From assembly GCA_030142905.1 (NCBI GenBank), contig JASJOG010000095.1:1054001-1118000 (forward strand): 64,000 bases of DNA, read 5' to 3'. This document shows, piece by piece, positions 44,398-57,077 of this stretch. Position 1 is the stretch's first letter; each line of letters begins with the position of its first letter. The notes below the pieces were generated by a model, which was not told the DNA's origin, did no database searches, and saw only the letters and a list, made by a program, of their open reading frames with translations. The position numbers and the translations under genes were made by a program. Origin of the DNA: Heliopora coerulea. Taxonomy: Eukaryota > Cnidaria > Anthozoa > Scleralcyonacea > Helioporidae.

Positions 44398-47300
44398 CTA
44401 GCACTGAACGACTTGGCTGTCGTTAGGGACAATATCGCATGAGTCATCATCAAACCACGACTCCGTACGTCTAAGATCGTTCGGATCCTTCTGCAAAGGC
44501 ACAAACTCGTTGTTGTCAACAATTTCACAATGGCGAAGGTAACGCGAATATAAGTCTCTGGCTTTATTTAATACTTTCTCCGAGTCGTGTTTGCGTACCA
44601 TCTTATCAAACGAAGACGCCAACGAATTGTAGTCCTGCTCTTGAAGGACACGTTCTCTATGGAGAATCAAAATAGCAAGGCAAAGGAATAACGAAAATGG
44701 ATTTCCGTTCCCTAGATGATACGGATCAGGCAGGCTGACCAATTCCAACTTTCCCCCGAAGTCGTTTAGATTCAATCTGGAACACTCATCTTCGTCGTCC
44801 AAGTTTTCGTCGTTGCTTGCGTCGACAAGGGATTGGTAGGAGTATGGTAACGAGGTGTAACCCTCGGACCGCAGTACGGCGGTGGAGTTATCGTGTCTTT
44901 GGGTGACTGTGTTGAATGTGTCGCCTCTTGAAGACTGAGCTGTATCGTTCGGAGGTGGCGGAAGAAGTGAACTCCAGATCACTTCCATCACGCGCAACGC
45001 GTCATCAAACTGGAACTCCCGCTTCAGATCCAAGACGAGCCAACGATAGCAGAAGAACATGTCGTCCGCTTCAATACTCAAGAAATACCTGTATAACTCA
45101 GGGTCCATTTTCTGCACAAGCAAGGACAAATGATCGAACTTCAAAGACATGGTTTTACCATCGGGAAGAAAATGTGCTTTGCAGCGGTTCATGAGTGCAG
45201 AAAAACAAGTAAATGTGATGGCTTCATCGTCCATGACAGCCATCAAAGGTGCAGCAAGATCACTCATACCTTGCGCGTATGAAACATCCTGGTTCAATAC
45301 TGCATAAGTCACGAGCACGTTAAACAATGACTTCAAGCGTTCGTGATCGTCTGGCACATTGTAATACGAGTACGTTCGATCCGTGCGCCTCACGTCTTTC
45401 CAAACCATGTCTCGTAAGGATTTCGTCTTCGGAAACTCTTCTGGCTTCTGCCACAAACTTTTCATATGCCAGTATACCTTGGATTTCATCATCAAATATT
45501 GATCCCGCTCCATTTCCGTTAAATCGGGCGGGAAGACGTTCAGGAGGTGCTTCCAAACTTGCTTTCGCAAACTTGGTTCAACGCCCCAGTTGAACACAAT
45601 TACCCATAACTCCTGTGGGTTCAACAAGTGTCCCTCATAGTCAAGATGTGCATACCAGTCAGCTTCCCCTAGCGGAGTCTTGCGAGTCATGTCAATGAAG
45701 GCACTTGTAATTTGATATAATGTGTTTCCTACCCGTTTTCTAAGGGCAGTTGCACTAGGGAGTGCCAATCTTGATCCAAATGCTTTAATATCTTTAATCT
45801 CTGGTATATCATATCTGTCCAAGACAATCCACTCCTCAGGATCATTAGAAATTTCACCTCCAAGAAAAAAGACAAAGCAGAATCAGAAGAATTTAAAAAT
45901 TTAATAAAAAACCAAAAAAACATTGATAAGCAATTAATACTACACCTGAAATGGTCAAACAGATGACAAAGGACACTTTTTGAATGATTAGGATGAATTT
46001 ATGACAAAAGATTACGAAAACATGCATTAAACAAGTATGTACACTTTGATTTTCAATACAGCTCTGTGGTGAATGACTAAAATTTTTGACTAATTGATAA
46101 TTTGGGAAGATATGGTACAGTTTCCCCACCCCACCCCCACCAAAATTTCTGCTTATCCAGATAAAAGTTTAAGTTCTTGAAACATGTGTGAGTGGATGAA
46201 CAGGATCCAAGAAGAATCAGATACACTGTAATATAGTACAATGACTCTGGATAATTAATGGCTGGCATCTGTTATAGTATGAGAATATCAGGGAAGCAAT
46301 ATAAAGTTGAGGTGAGGAGTGTCTCATCCAAGCACTCTGAATATAAGTGTTAAAGCTTGGAGTGATTGTTTCTTGCATTAGGATAACCAGCCTTTGAGGT
46401 TCAAGTGTTTCATCTGATTAAGTGTATGACTGTGATGACCAAGCATATGAAATGACATCAACCCTGATGACAGTCCATCTCAGGTGAGTGTTTCTTCAAT
46501 AAGGAACAGTGTTGTAATGACTCAAGTTAATATATTGACTTGAGTGAGTAACCTGAACAGACTGAACTGGAGTATTAATTTTGATCACATATGTCTTCCA
46601 AATAATTAAATGTATGGAAAAACTCAATGATAACTGTTCAAGAAAGGGTCAATATAGTCAATTTCTTTGTAAGAACTCAAAGTGAGTTCTTGTACCTGAA
46701 GGACTCAAACCAACTCAGTCAGTCTTCAGTTAGAACTTGACCTGACTTGACTTGAATCAACACAAGCTAAGTGAATGACTCAACTCAACATGAAACTTGA
46801 CTATCTAAGGACTTAAAGTGACTTGACTACAACACTGCTATTTAAAATAAATATTAATGTAGGTTAATAAAAAAAGCAACTTTACCACCAGTGACATGAA
46901 CTTTTAGTTCAAGGTGAGGAGAATGAAGTGAAGCATATACTGCTTCACATAGATCTTCATTTGAGGCAATTTTGAGGCAGAATGTACATTCTTTTCCAGG
47001 TTCAGGTAGTCTGTATGATATCTCCAGATTGCTGTTCAGGTGAGAAAATATGAGAAAATTAGACTAAATACAAAAGTTTTAGCATGTGCTGGTGAAAGTT
47101 GACATCACCTAGGTTTCTGTAGTCTTTGCAGACTGTCAGTGACATATGTTTTCAAAGTCAAATGAATGTTACTTTATTACAATGGATTTTTATTTGACCA
47201 TCTCAGTTACTGTATCATACTCATAGAACCAGCTAACAGAATCTCACACATATGCAACAACCAAGTGGTTTGGTTTTGTGCTCCCAGTCATTGATAGACT

Positions 47301-48690
47301 GGCCATAGGTCAGTTTCCCTGGAAAATTTTGATGATACATTTCATTGCCAAAAGATTGTTCTTTAGTTGTTGTTTCTTTTCTTTGTGAATTGCCTAAATA
47401 TCAGGTACCATATAAAGATACAAGTTCAAACAATCCCAGCCAAAGACCACACCCCTACATTGGGTGGTTCATAATATAGTCATTTTGTTGCCATATTTGT
47501 GTGTACTGCCCCTCCCATGAGACCAGTCCCAAAAAGATGCTGCTTCTAAACGGAAGTTATTCAGAGTTAACTGCTGGTTTGGAAGTTAATAACAAAACCA
47601 CAAGTGTGCTTCAGTTGACAAAAATAATAATGTTTGCCTGATGATGCCATTAGTAATTTCTACCTTGATGAATGCTCTACTGGTTTTTCTGGTATCACAA
47701 AGATGAACAACTGACATCTGTTTGAAAGTTCATCATTTGCTATCACCCCCACTTCCCACACAAATTAATTACTCAAACTTACCATTATTCAAATGGCCTA
47801 TGAAAGACATTGCTTTCTTATCAATATTCAAAAGTAATAAAGACTAGAATTTGCATAGATCAATATGGGCCCATTGACTTAACAAACAGCAAGGTTGTTC
47901 CAGTATAAACCTGACAGTGCGTTTTTAAGAATTTTTTTCTCATCAGATTGGGTTAGATCAGGCCCTCACTTGCAGCAAGCATAACATATTTTCCGTCACC
48001 TAAAATAGTTCAGCCTTTTGGGCAGTATCTAGTGAATCCGTTCAGTCTCTGCGCATTAATTATTACAACTTGTAAGGTACCAGGAAATAAAATTAGTATC
48101 CACTCTCTAAACATGTCGTGAGATCATTGTAATCTGATAAATGAAAGGATGTACGTAGGTAACAAGATATGACATTTATTTCTCCTAACCTTCGAATCTG
48201 AAATGCTCGTTGTAACCATTTGTACAAATCTATAAACGTTGTGATGTTCGGATCAAAAGCAAAGCGGCGAATTTCGTGTCTTTTACTGCTCGGACCATTG
48301 TCTAGCTAAAGAGAAAGATGAAGTCAACTTCTCACATTGCACCTAATTTACGTCAATGAAATATCAGCTAGGCAAAACAAATTAAGTCTAACTTTAATAT
48401 CCTTTTATCCAAGTTCAAAAATGTCTTGGACACGTCGACTACATGGCAGGTATGCCCATGAACACACAAAAAGTATAATCCACATTTATATTTAGAAACA
48501 CTCACAATAGCTTTTACTCTAATGGCCTCGATCGAGCTCAAAGAATTCATTTCTCACCGGTCTTTAAGAAATCATCGCGTAATTTCCCGCAGCAGTAAAT
48601 TTCCTGCTGGAAATCAATTTCACTAGAATGTTGCGTGGAGCTCTCGAACCCCTCGCGTGTGATATCGTGACTTTGAAGGGATTTCAACAT
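44398..48690 (-). CDS. TBC1D25: TBC1 domain family member 25 (Rab GTPase-activating protein), 4 exons
   Basis: Exons on the minus strand are 48690-48558, 48301-48190, 47031-46886 and 45857-44398, GT/AG with phases 1, 2, 1, encoding 616 aa (human TBC1D25 is somewhat longer). Exons 1-3 make the N-terminal region, with FAFDPNITTFIDLYKWLQRA matching the start of the vertebrate protein. The TBC domain is in the last exon: GVEPSLRKQVWKHLLNVFP, the arginine-finger motif in VWKDVRRTDRTY, and the glutamine-finger motif SYAQGMSDL. It also has DDMFFCYRWLVLDLKREF and, after an acidic insert, GNGNPFSLFLCLAIL. The vertebrate protein (OATL1) activates GTP hydrolysis by Rab33B and takes part in autophagosome-lysosome fusion; both catalytic fingers are present here. 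The ATG at 48690 is the first Met after an in-frame TGA about 40 bases upstream. It lies head to head with NPRL2. Confidence 0.93.
46520..46820. repeat. Degenerate ACTTGACTTG-type repeat in TBC1D25 intron 3
   Basis: Many imperfect units of ACTTGA, ACTCAA and AAGTGA follow each other without fixed spacing. The intron (45858-46885) contains no ORF of note. Confidence 0.45.
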
Positions 48691-48760
48691 GGTGTCCAAC
48701 TTGAAGGCGATAATGTTTTGTGAGTTTCACCCTATAGCAGGTCCTAAGATTGCTTACCAG
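48558..48760. promoter_or_regulatory. Head-to-head start region of TBC1D25 and NPRL2
   Basis: The ATG of NPRL2 is at 48689-48691 (plus) and the ATG of TBC1D25 at 48690-48688 (minus), inside one CATG. Both first exons are supported by protein similarity and matching splice phases. Each 5' UTR must therefore run over the coding exon of the other gene, or one gene starts at a later Met (NPRL2 has an in-frame ATG at 48713). Promoter elements would then lie inside exons. No TATA box was assigned. Confidence 0.75.
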
Positions 48761-51700
48761 GTAAATCAAACATCAATATCGATGCAATATGTATTTAAAG
48801 TAAATATAAAGGTAAAACTGTTGCGTTTTCAATGATGAAAAATACTTATAATTACATATAGGTAAGCTACAGTATTACAAAAAAGTCTTTATTATAATAA
48901 ATGTTGTTAATTCGTGACAACAATTATGTATCAGCACCGTTCAAAAGACAGTACATTGACAGCTTGTGAGATTTTTAGGTGTAATGGAGTGTGATAACAC
49001 TTGTAAGAAGTATTATGCCGGTCGCATTGGCCGAACCTGACAATACAGTTTATTTATATTGTGAATTTAAACTGCAGGTTCCGGAAGATTTCATTTCCAA
49101 AGAATCCTTTGACTGTGTTGCTGTGTATATTATAACAAAACCTGAGTTACAGAGCTTGGTAATCACAGTGTAAGTGAAACTATTTTTAGTTCATATTATA
49201 ATGAATAATTACATGCCTTTTTCACAATATGCTTTCTGGTTTATTCAATACCAAAATTAATGGCCGAAACTTGATAGTCCAAGTCAGTGTCATATTAAGG
49301 CTTTTTACTTCAGCAGCCCTATGCTAAGGGGTTACGTTGACTCACACATTCAACAGACCCAGCCACATCTGTAACCTGATGGATCACTGCCCAGTACAAC
49401 ATCTTATGGGTTGGAGGATTGCAAAACTACTGTGAGAACCACTGAGTGTGTATTCTTCATCATTCCTGATCATGACTAAAACTTAATCAAAACGTCGAAA
49501 TTAAAACATTATTGTTATTTGGAGTTGTTGTGTATTTTGCACAACTAATCAGAAGCTTTGCAAATGAATGTTGAATTTTGAAGAACAATTGTGGTAGTTA
49601 CACATGCCCAAAGCCTATATTTGAATTTCATTGGATATACATACAAAAAATTAGTGCAATCTGTTTCCTAAGTTGACTTATCTTTAGGACAATACACCTC
49701 TTGCTGTTTGTTACCAGAAAATATACCAACATTAATGCCAACCTCAAACTCATTAACACAAAAATGCATTCATTTTATTCAATTGACATTTACTAGCATA
49801 GATATGCAACCATTTGCATCAAAAGGGCATTCTATAGCACCAAGAGACAACCATTAACACCATTCTACTATACATTAGGGATAATGAAATTTCAATTATG
49901 CAAGATATATCACTTGCATAATTGAAATTTTATTATCCATAATGTATAATAAAATGGTGTTAATAGTTGTCTGTTGGTACTATGGAATGTCCTTTGACGT
50001 AAATGGTTGTGTATCTATGCTAGTGAATGTCAATTGAATAAGATGAGTGTATTTTTGCATTAATGAGTTTGGTGTTAATGATACTATATTTTCTGGTAAT
50101 GAACAGCAAAAGGTTTAATTGAAATAAGTTTTCTAAAAACTGAAGGGTAACAAATCTTCCTGTTTGGTCTAATTCCAATACCAATAAACTTTATTTAATG
50201 AGGGTAAAACAATTACAAAAAAATATTTGTATTCTTCCTTCTGCTCAATGAGATAGTTACAGTGTAGGTTTATTAGGTCATTAGTACTCTATTTATCATC
50301 AAAAAGTTATGCTCATGAATTTCACTTATTAGCTGAGATATGATAATTATTTTGTATGTGCAGTAGTTTATATAATAGTATCTTCAGTTTTCTTTATTTG
50401 TTTCTTTACAGCAATGCTTTTGGTTACAAGTTTATTGGTTGCCCAATTTGTATTGAAAATGCGAAATATTCCCGCAATGCATTACTTTTTAATGTTTGTT
50501 TTGTGTGTGATGAGTCAGTGGCTGTTCACTGTTATAAAGCTGTTGTTAAGAAACTTGCAGCTTATTTAACTTCACTTGAGGTAAGATGGTCTGAAGGGAC
50601 CTGGCAGGATTTGGGGATTACTTAAACATATGAATAGTATGTTCAAGGAAATGATAATAGTTGTAGTAACAGTAATAATGGTGTAATGATAATAGCAACT
50701 AGAATGTCTTCATTAATTTGAATGACTTGATATAGTTCTCATCTAAAATTATAATGAATTGCTAATTTGTATTACAAGAAACTGCTTATTTGTATTTAAC
50801 TATATCTTTAATTTCTGTGGTTACTGTTTATTTTTATCTTTTCAAAAAGCCTAGAGATCACTACTTTTTATACACCTTTTGCTGTTCATTACCAGAAAAT
50901 ATACTATCATTAACAGCAACCTTGAAGTCATTAATGCAAAAATACATTCATTTTATTCAATCGACATTTACTAATGTAGATTTGCAACCAATTGCATTGA
51001 AGGACATTCTATAGTGCCAACAGATGACCATTAACATGTTTTTTCTATACATTAGGGTTAATAAAACTTCAGTTAGGCAAGATATTTCTCTTGCATAATT
51101 GAAATTTTATTATCACTAATGTATAGTAGAATGGTGTTAATGGTCGTTGGTTGGCACTATAGAATGCCTTTTGATGCAAATGGTTACATATCTTCACTAA
51201 TGAATGTCAATTAAATCAAATGAATGTATTTTTGCATTAATGACTTGGAGGTTGGCTTTAATGATAGTATATTTTCTGGTCATGAACAGCAAAAGGTTGA
51301 ATACATAGACATTGATCTACAATCTGAAATATAGCACCTGTTGAAGTATCTCTTGAAGAATCCTATTTATGTTTTCTACATGGATTGAAATAAGTTAAAT
51401 TGACCTCATTAACTCCATAAATATGTCACCTGTGATTTGTGAAAAACATGTTTTAGAATTAATTTCTGCTTTCTCATCCTATAGCTTGAAAATGGTTTTC
51501 TTTCTCAAGAATCAAGCAAAGAACACTTACCCAAAATCCTGGCAACTATCCTAAATGAGTTAAATGGAAGAAGGAAATGTACTATTCCTATAAGTAAGTT
51601 ACTTTCATGAGTGGTGATTCCACCTGTACATGCTGCAATTTATGTGTGTGACTGACAATTTTTAATTGTAACCTTGGCCAGGCTGGCTTGTGGAATGTTC

Positions 51701-54700
51701 TGATTTTAGAAAAATCCTGTTTGTCTTTTGATATTAGAAATAACCTACTGAAACAGTATTTTAAGAAATACATCATTAAATTTTAGATGAAGCTAACACA
51801 ATTTATCTACACCTGGCAACTACCAAAGATGACTGCCCAGAAGTACTTGATCACCATGTTCCAATATTTCTTTGGGAAAGATCTTTGATCACTGCCACAC
51901 AGTGGGACATTACAACACGACAAGTAAGCTATCATCCCATAAGAAAATCCCTGCATAAGTAGGTAAATTTATTCCAGAACCCTGCCAGATACTTTAAGTT
52001 CATTAATTTTCCTACAATTTTTTAACAATTCCTTGTGCATAATTTTTGGTCATTTACCACTGCTCATCCACAAACCCTCCAAGAAGCAACCAAAGGGTTG
52101 ACACAAAGTTGTCTAAAGGAGATCTCCTATGACCTTACTTGAGCCCCTGCCCAATTTTTATGTGGCCAGTAGTAACTTGTCCTTCTTCCTACATTTTTGC
52201 AGGCATAGTATTTTAATCTGGATTTTTATTCACCAGTCATGGGCCTCTAAACCTTTCTGTAATTTTGACATCAGGGCAAAGGTTTTTGGTTATCTTCTGC
52301 ATAAGCTCGAATCCCACAGTTTTGGTTGAGGTGTACATGTTGGCTGTCTGTTATGTAGGTCCTGCCTTATATTGATGGCTTCAGGCACATTCAGAAGATT
52401 GCAGCTCAGGCTGATGTTGATTTGAATTTAGTAAGGATTTGTATACAAAATATGGTGTAAGTATATTACAGTAAGATATTTGAAATGCCTGATGCAATTT
52501 AATAATTCCAATACCATTTTGATAAATATTCTGTTATCAGTACTGTATTACTGATATTTTGGAGGTATGGAACATTTGAGTTCAATAAATTGAAGAAAGA
52601 GTTTATGTAAATCTGTACAATACTTTATCTTATTTACAAATACTAATTAGACAGCCATTCCCATTGTTTTTTTCTTTATAAACTACTTATGAGTATCGTA
52701 AGAAATCTATATTTCATAATCTAAAATTGTGTTATTTTCTGTCACTCATCTTGTATTTTACAATTTCAGTCATTTTCAAGTTGTGACTTTAATTTCAATA
52801 TTTCAAGTAAGTTTTAAAAAATTAAAATATTTGAATAAATAACAGTGTTAATGTTTTAGGTTGGTGGGGCAAAGTCTCGTAAATTTCCAATGACTTTGGG
52901 CATTATTTCTGAAATTCTTAGAAAGAGTAAAAGTTTGCAACAAAGTGCCACTTTTACAAAAATTGTTTTTATATGGTAAATTTTGGCATTTTTTCCATCT
53001 GTATTATTTAATTTATAAATTTAGTTTTATCAAAATTCCAACAATTAATAAAAATATCCAACAGATTGGAAATTCAATGAGAAGTGGGGAAGGGGGAAGT
53101 TTTATCTCCACACCATAGGATTTTCATCTGGTTAATGCCAGGTGACTTTACACAGAACGGGAGAGTATTTGGTCACTAAAAGGGTTGAATGATTATCCTA
53201 ACAACTATCAATGACAAAATAACTATTAACATTAAAACATCTTTCTCATACTCAGCAATCTATAAACCAAAAGGTAACTGTTCTCCACCTCAATACACAT
53301 TCAGACTCTGCTTTGCGATAAAGTCTTCAGTCTTGTATTTAAAACTATAGTGTGAAAAAGTAGTACTCATGAGGTGATATTTCTCTCCCATTTTATCCCT
53401 TTAAGGCAACTAACGTGCAGTATGTGCCTTTAGTTGAGATGGTTCATAATTTGCATCTCGTAACCATTACTTTATGTTTTCAGTATTCCAACGTGTACAT
53501 TCCCACTCCTAAAATCAACAAACTTTCTCAAGATAAACAACTTCAGGAAGAATGCATAAACTATGTGGCCAGAAAGTGTGAGTACAAAATAACATTTAAT
53601 TTCAGGCTTATGTCGAACCGACCATTATTTGTAGATAACTATGTTTTGGCGACATAGCAATCTCTGAACTCAACCTGAAAGGAAAACAAATAAACTGAAC
53701 AAACCGGAAAAAATATAGAAGTTGCAGACGAGGATTTGTTGACCCCAACCTATTTCATGTGAGTGAGATGTTCACTCGAACTGAGCTCTTTGGTGATGTT
53801 TAGCTGTTTCAAACATGTGTTAGTAAAACTCCACGCTAGCCTTAGTGTAGCTTGAATTGTTTACACTGCGTTACATTTTGCTCGATTTTCTTATCTTCCT
53901 CTTAGTTCGTCGCCCTCCTTTATTTCGCGATGTATTTCAACTGTACTGCGGGCTCAGTGCTGGTGCAACGGTTCGCGATTTGTGCTCACGATATAATCCA
54001 GCATTCTTGCGAATTGACGAACGGTAAATACTTCTCTTTTCACAGGTTCTAGGTTTTTGTTGCCTGTCCCTTACATTGTTCAACTCCATCCATCCATCCA
54101 TCCATCCATCCATCCTTCATTTATTTCTACCTCCATGTATTGGCTATTCCTTCTTTGTCTTTAATAATCTATTGAAACTATTCCCGTGAATTTAGAATCT
54201 TTGGTTCGAGCCAAATGCAGTCATTTCAAGCTAAAATTGATTTATTTCACTGCTTCATCGAATAGCAACTTTCCTGAATCTTTCTTACAGGTGTCTTATT
54301 CAATTTGGCCTGATGAAAGGATTTATACGTCGACTGCACAAGTTTCCTGTTCTTCTCCAACCCGACACCTTGCAGCCATCAGCAAGAAGACTGGCTAGGT
54401 GAGTGAACCTTCCTCGTGTACAGGAGTGGACTTTACAAAGTTTGATGAACACATCAGTCACATAAAATACTGTTTTGTTTACTCATATACTTTCAGCTTT
54501 GATTGTCGGTCCATACCCGACTTTTTCATTTTACACTGGCTAACGCCAAAGAATCTACTTCTCAAGGGAAGATTAAACCAAGGTTCGAATTGATCGCGAA
54601 GAGCGAATCTCTGTCGCATTTTCTTATTTGGCCATTCAACTAACTGGAAATCGCTGTTAAATGCCACTTTATTTTCCGGCTGCAAAATACTTTCAAAAAT

Positions 54701-55233
54701 ACAGCAAAGTATGTTTTCATGGTTTGTGTTCACATAAACACTTTAGATACATTTTGAAACAAGCGAAGTCTTCTTCCATTATGTCAACGTAATTTTTCTA
54801 CTCTACCGTTACGTGCAAAAACTGAGACGGGAGTCGCTATTCACTTTAAAATATTTTAATTCTTACCTTGGCTTAAACCCTGAGGAGCAAAGTTTTACCG
54901 GAGGTGAATCAAGGTAAGGTAGACGTAAAGCCTGCAGCACACAATAGAGGCTTGGACACCATAGAACACTAAAGGTGCTTATTGCACAAAACAAAGCTTT
55001 TCTGATGGACTGGGTCATTCCCCCCTGCGTTGGTTAAGTGGAGAGCTTCTGGAATATGAAGTTAAGAGTGGGCTTCTTTTTTATTTTCTATACAATTCTC
55101 TACGTTTCTTTTTTTCAGATGGTTAGATGGCAGCCATAATTATGACGAGATTTGTACTGAGACTGGAATGAGCCATCAAAATCTCGACGACATCATCGAA
55201 AACCATCCTCATATCGTCGTTATTTGGAAATAA
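48689..55233 (+). CDS. NPRL2: GATOR1 complex subunit NPRL2 (11 exons)
   Basis: Exons are 48689-48760, 49078-49169, 50412-50580, 51485-51593, 51787-51923, 52359-52456, 52770-52806, 53484-53577, 53906-54023, 54291-54398 and 55119-55233. All use GT/AG and all phases join, giving 382 aa against about 380 in the human protein. Recognised stretches are [91 protein letters not shown] and the final [17 protein letters not shown]2 with NPRL3 and DEPDC5 forms GATOR1, a GTPase-activating complex for RagA/B that turns TORC1 off when amino acids are short; it acts at the lysosome. No residue essential to the fold is obviously missing. Start choice: ATG 48689 gives a leader of the expected length; ATG 48713 is the alternative. 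Introns 2 and 3 each hold a foldback MITE. Confidence 0.96.
49696..50114. mobile_element. Foldback MITE in NPRL2 intron 2
   Basis: About 419 bases read almost the same on both strands: ACCTCTTGCTGTTTGTTACC at the left and the complement of GGTAATGAACAGCAAAAGGT at the right. The centre is TTGCATAATTGAAATTTTAT facing its complement, with almost no spacer. A second copy lies 1.2 kb downstream. Target duplications were not resolved. Confidence 0.85.
50874..51297. mobile_element. Foldback MITE in NPRL2 intron 3, second copy
   Basis: The order of motifs is the same as in the copy at 49696 (GCTGTTCATTACCAGAAAAT, CATTCATTTTATTCAAT, ATACATTAGGG, CTTGCATAATTGAAATTTTA, CTGGTCATGAACAGCAAAAG). It is palindromic over its whole length of about 424 bases. 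Confidence 0.85.
54086..54117. repeat. (CATC)n microsatellite in NPRL2 intron 9
   Basis: Seven tetramers of CCAT in a row, just upstream of exon 10. Confidence 0.95.
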
Positions 55234-55510
55234 CCGTTCAAGTAATGCTCGAGACTTGTGGGATAACCAGAGGAGTCGATCTTGCAAGTGTACTTGCAAG
55301 ATCGACAAGTTTATCATTGAAAATGACGCCATAAATTACAGATAATCAACAACACGTGACTTCAAAAAGCACCGAACAAAGAAGACGTAAGCTAAGATGT
55401 ACCTTGTTCGTGTCAAATGTCTAGAGTGCATACAAGAGAGGAGGTATGCGAATTGTTTAAGAGTGATTCGTTGAGATTAGAAATTGTAACTTAATGTAGA
55501 TTAGATGTTG

Positions 55511-55712
55511 GTGATGGCAGATCGTCCAGGTTAGCGTAGTCTCGAAAAAGACTGTTGGTGACTGACATTCGACAACCTCAGCGCCGGTCATCTTGAAAGT
55601 TGAGAAAGAGTTCAGCCCTTCTCAACTTTCAAGATGACCGGCGCTGAGGTTGTCGAATGTCAGTCACCAACAGTCTTTTTCAAGACCACGCTAACCTGGA
55701 CGATCTGCCATC
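55511..55712. repeat. Near-perfect 94-bp-arm inverted repeat downstream of NPRL2
   Basis: The left arm 55511-55606 and the right arm 55619-55712 are reverse complements with about one or two differences, with a 12-base spacer (AGAGTTCAGCCC). TAATGTAGATT occurs at 55493-55503 and again at 55752-55762, a possible target duplication lying outside the arms. No coding capacity. Confidence 0.85.
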
Positions 55713-56358
55713 AACATCAATAGATTCTCGCGAGTTTAAACCATTTACTTTAATGTAGATTGTTGTGACGGGACTGAAGAGTTAGAATTGCCTTGAACGG
55801 GAAAACGATCTCTTTATCGTCATCCAAGTAATACGTGCAGTCGAGAAGTGTACCCAGGAATTGTCCATGTCATTAGGATAACAATCGTTCATCACTGATT
55901 GTCAGTTTTGCTGGCAATTCTGTATGGGACACGTGGTAACGTCCGTCTTCAGTAGACTCAGGCTGTAACAAATCCAGACCGTTCACCTCCAAATAGTGTT
56001 CATCGTATCAATGTGCGACTGGAAACTTTAAGATCCCAACAGACTATGAAGTCAAATGCAAACGTCATGGCATATATATTCAGAAAGTTTTAAGTCAGTA
56101 AAGACACACTAAGTCTTCTTTTCTTACCGTCCACTACTTTGTAAATAATTCATTGAAGAAAGTATGAGCCTTAGCAAAACGCTTTACACAACATTTTAAG
56201 CGTATATGTTGAAGGTAAGACTAGGGAAAAGCTACATTTGAAAGCCATATCTCTGTCCTAAAATATGGCATCTGGAAATAAATTCTTACCAGCACAGATG
56301 AGCTTTGATCTGAAATAAAGAGTATTGACGTAATGGAAGAAGCAAACTTGAAGAAAAC

Positions 56359-56650
56359 CTACGTCGTATCTGCGACATCACAAGAGTGCTGCTGAGTGCT
56401 GCTAGCAACCATCACTTCTGCCTCAAACACTTCCTGAACTCTTTCGAGGTTAAGAGCCGAAATTTTTAAGAAATCTCTGGCGCTTGTTCCACTTGCCATC
56501 TTGTTGCCATGGCTGACTGACACCGGAGAGTGACTTGATTGCGTTCTTTTATAAGACCTATTTACAGTGGTTATAACTTTGTCATCCGCTCGTAGATCCC
56601 ATGTTAATGAGACCAAAATGGTAGAAAGTCTTGGTCTCCTAGAAGATTAT
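56359..56650 (-). pseudogene. Broken tandem copy of the neighbouring Rho GTPase
   Basis: On the minus strand the sequence matches the second half of the GTPase at 57078: RLSTILVSLTWDLRADDKVI (for [20 protein letters not shown]), then PVSVSHGNKMASGTSARDFL and VQEVFEAEV. The equivalent of the guanine-binding KKDL is TWDL. The first half with the P-loop and switches is not present in frame: stops and a frame shift occur just upstream (56640-56660). The C-terminal CAAX box is missing. It lies about 460 bp downstream of the intact gene in the same direction, so it is best read as a decayed duplicate. Confidence 0.8.
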
Positions 56651-57077
56651 CTAACGTTTGGGTCTTTCGTCGGAAACCAATACCCATCCTCACAACCATC
56701 CGACAATCGAAAACAAGTAGATTGTGCGACAAAAAATTGCTATTGGAAATTAATTTTATGAATCCTTAATATTCCATAAAATCACGTTTAGTCAATGTCA
56801 AAAACTCTCTCTCTCGTGTCTGCGAACTGTGAACTCGACAGAGTACATGTTGATAAACGTATTTTAATCAGAAGACACAGTTTGACTCTGTTGTTTTTTC
56901 AGCGTTCCACTCTTTCACTTTTAATTATTTAAGGAAAATAATTTTATGATTCCTGACAAAACCGTTCAACTAAACGACATCGATAGATTTGTTTAATGTG
57001 CCAAGAGATAAGAAAAGTTATATGCGCGATCGAAGAAGCAACCATCGTTCAAGGAAACTGATGTCAAGCTTACGGTG

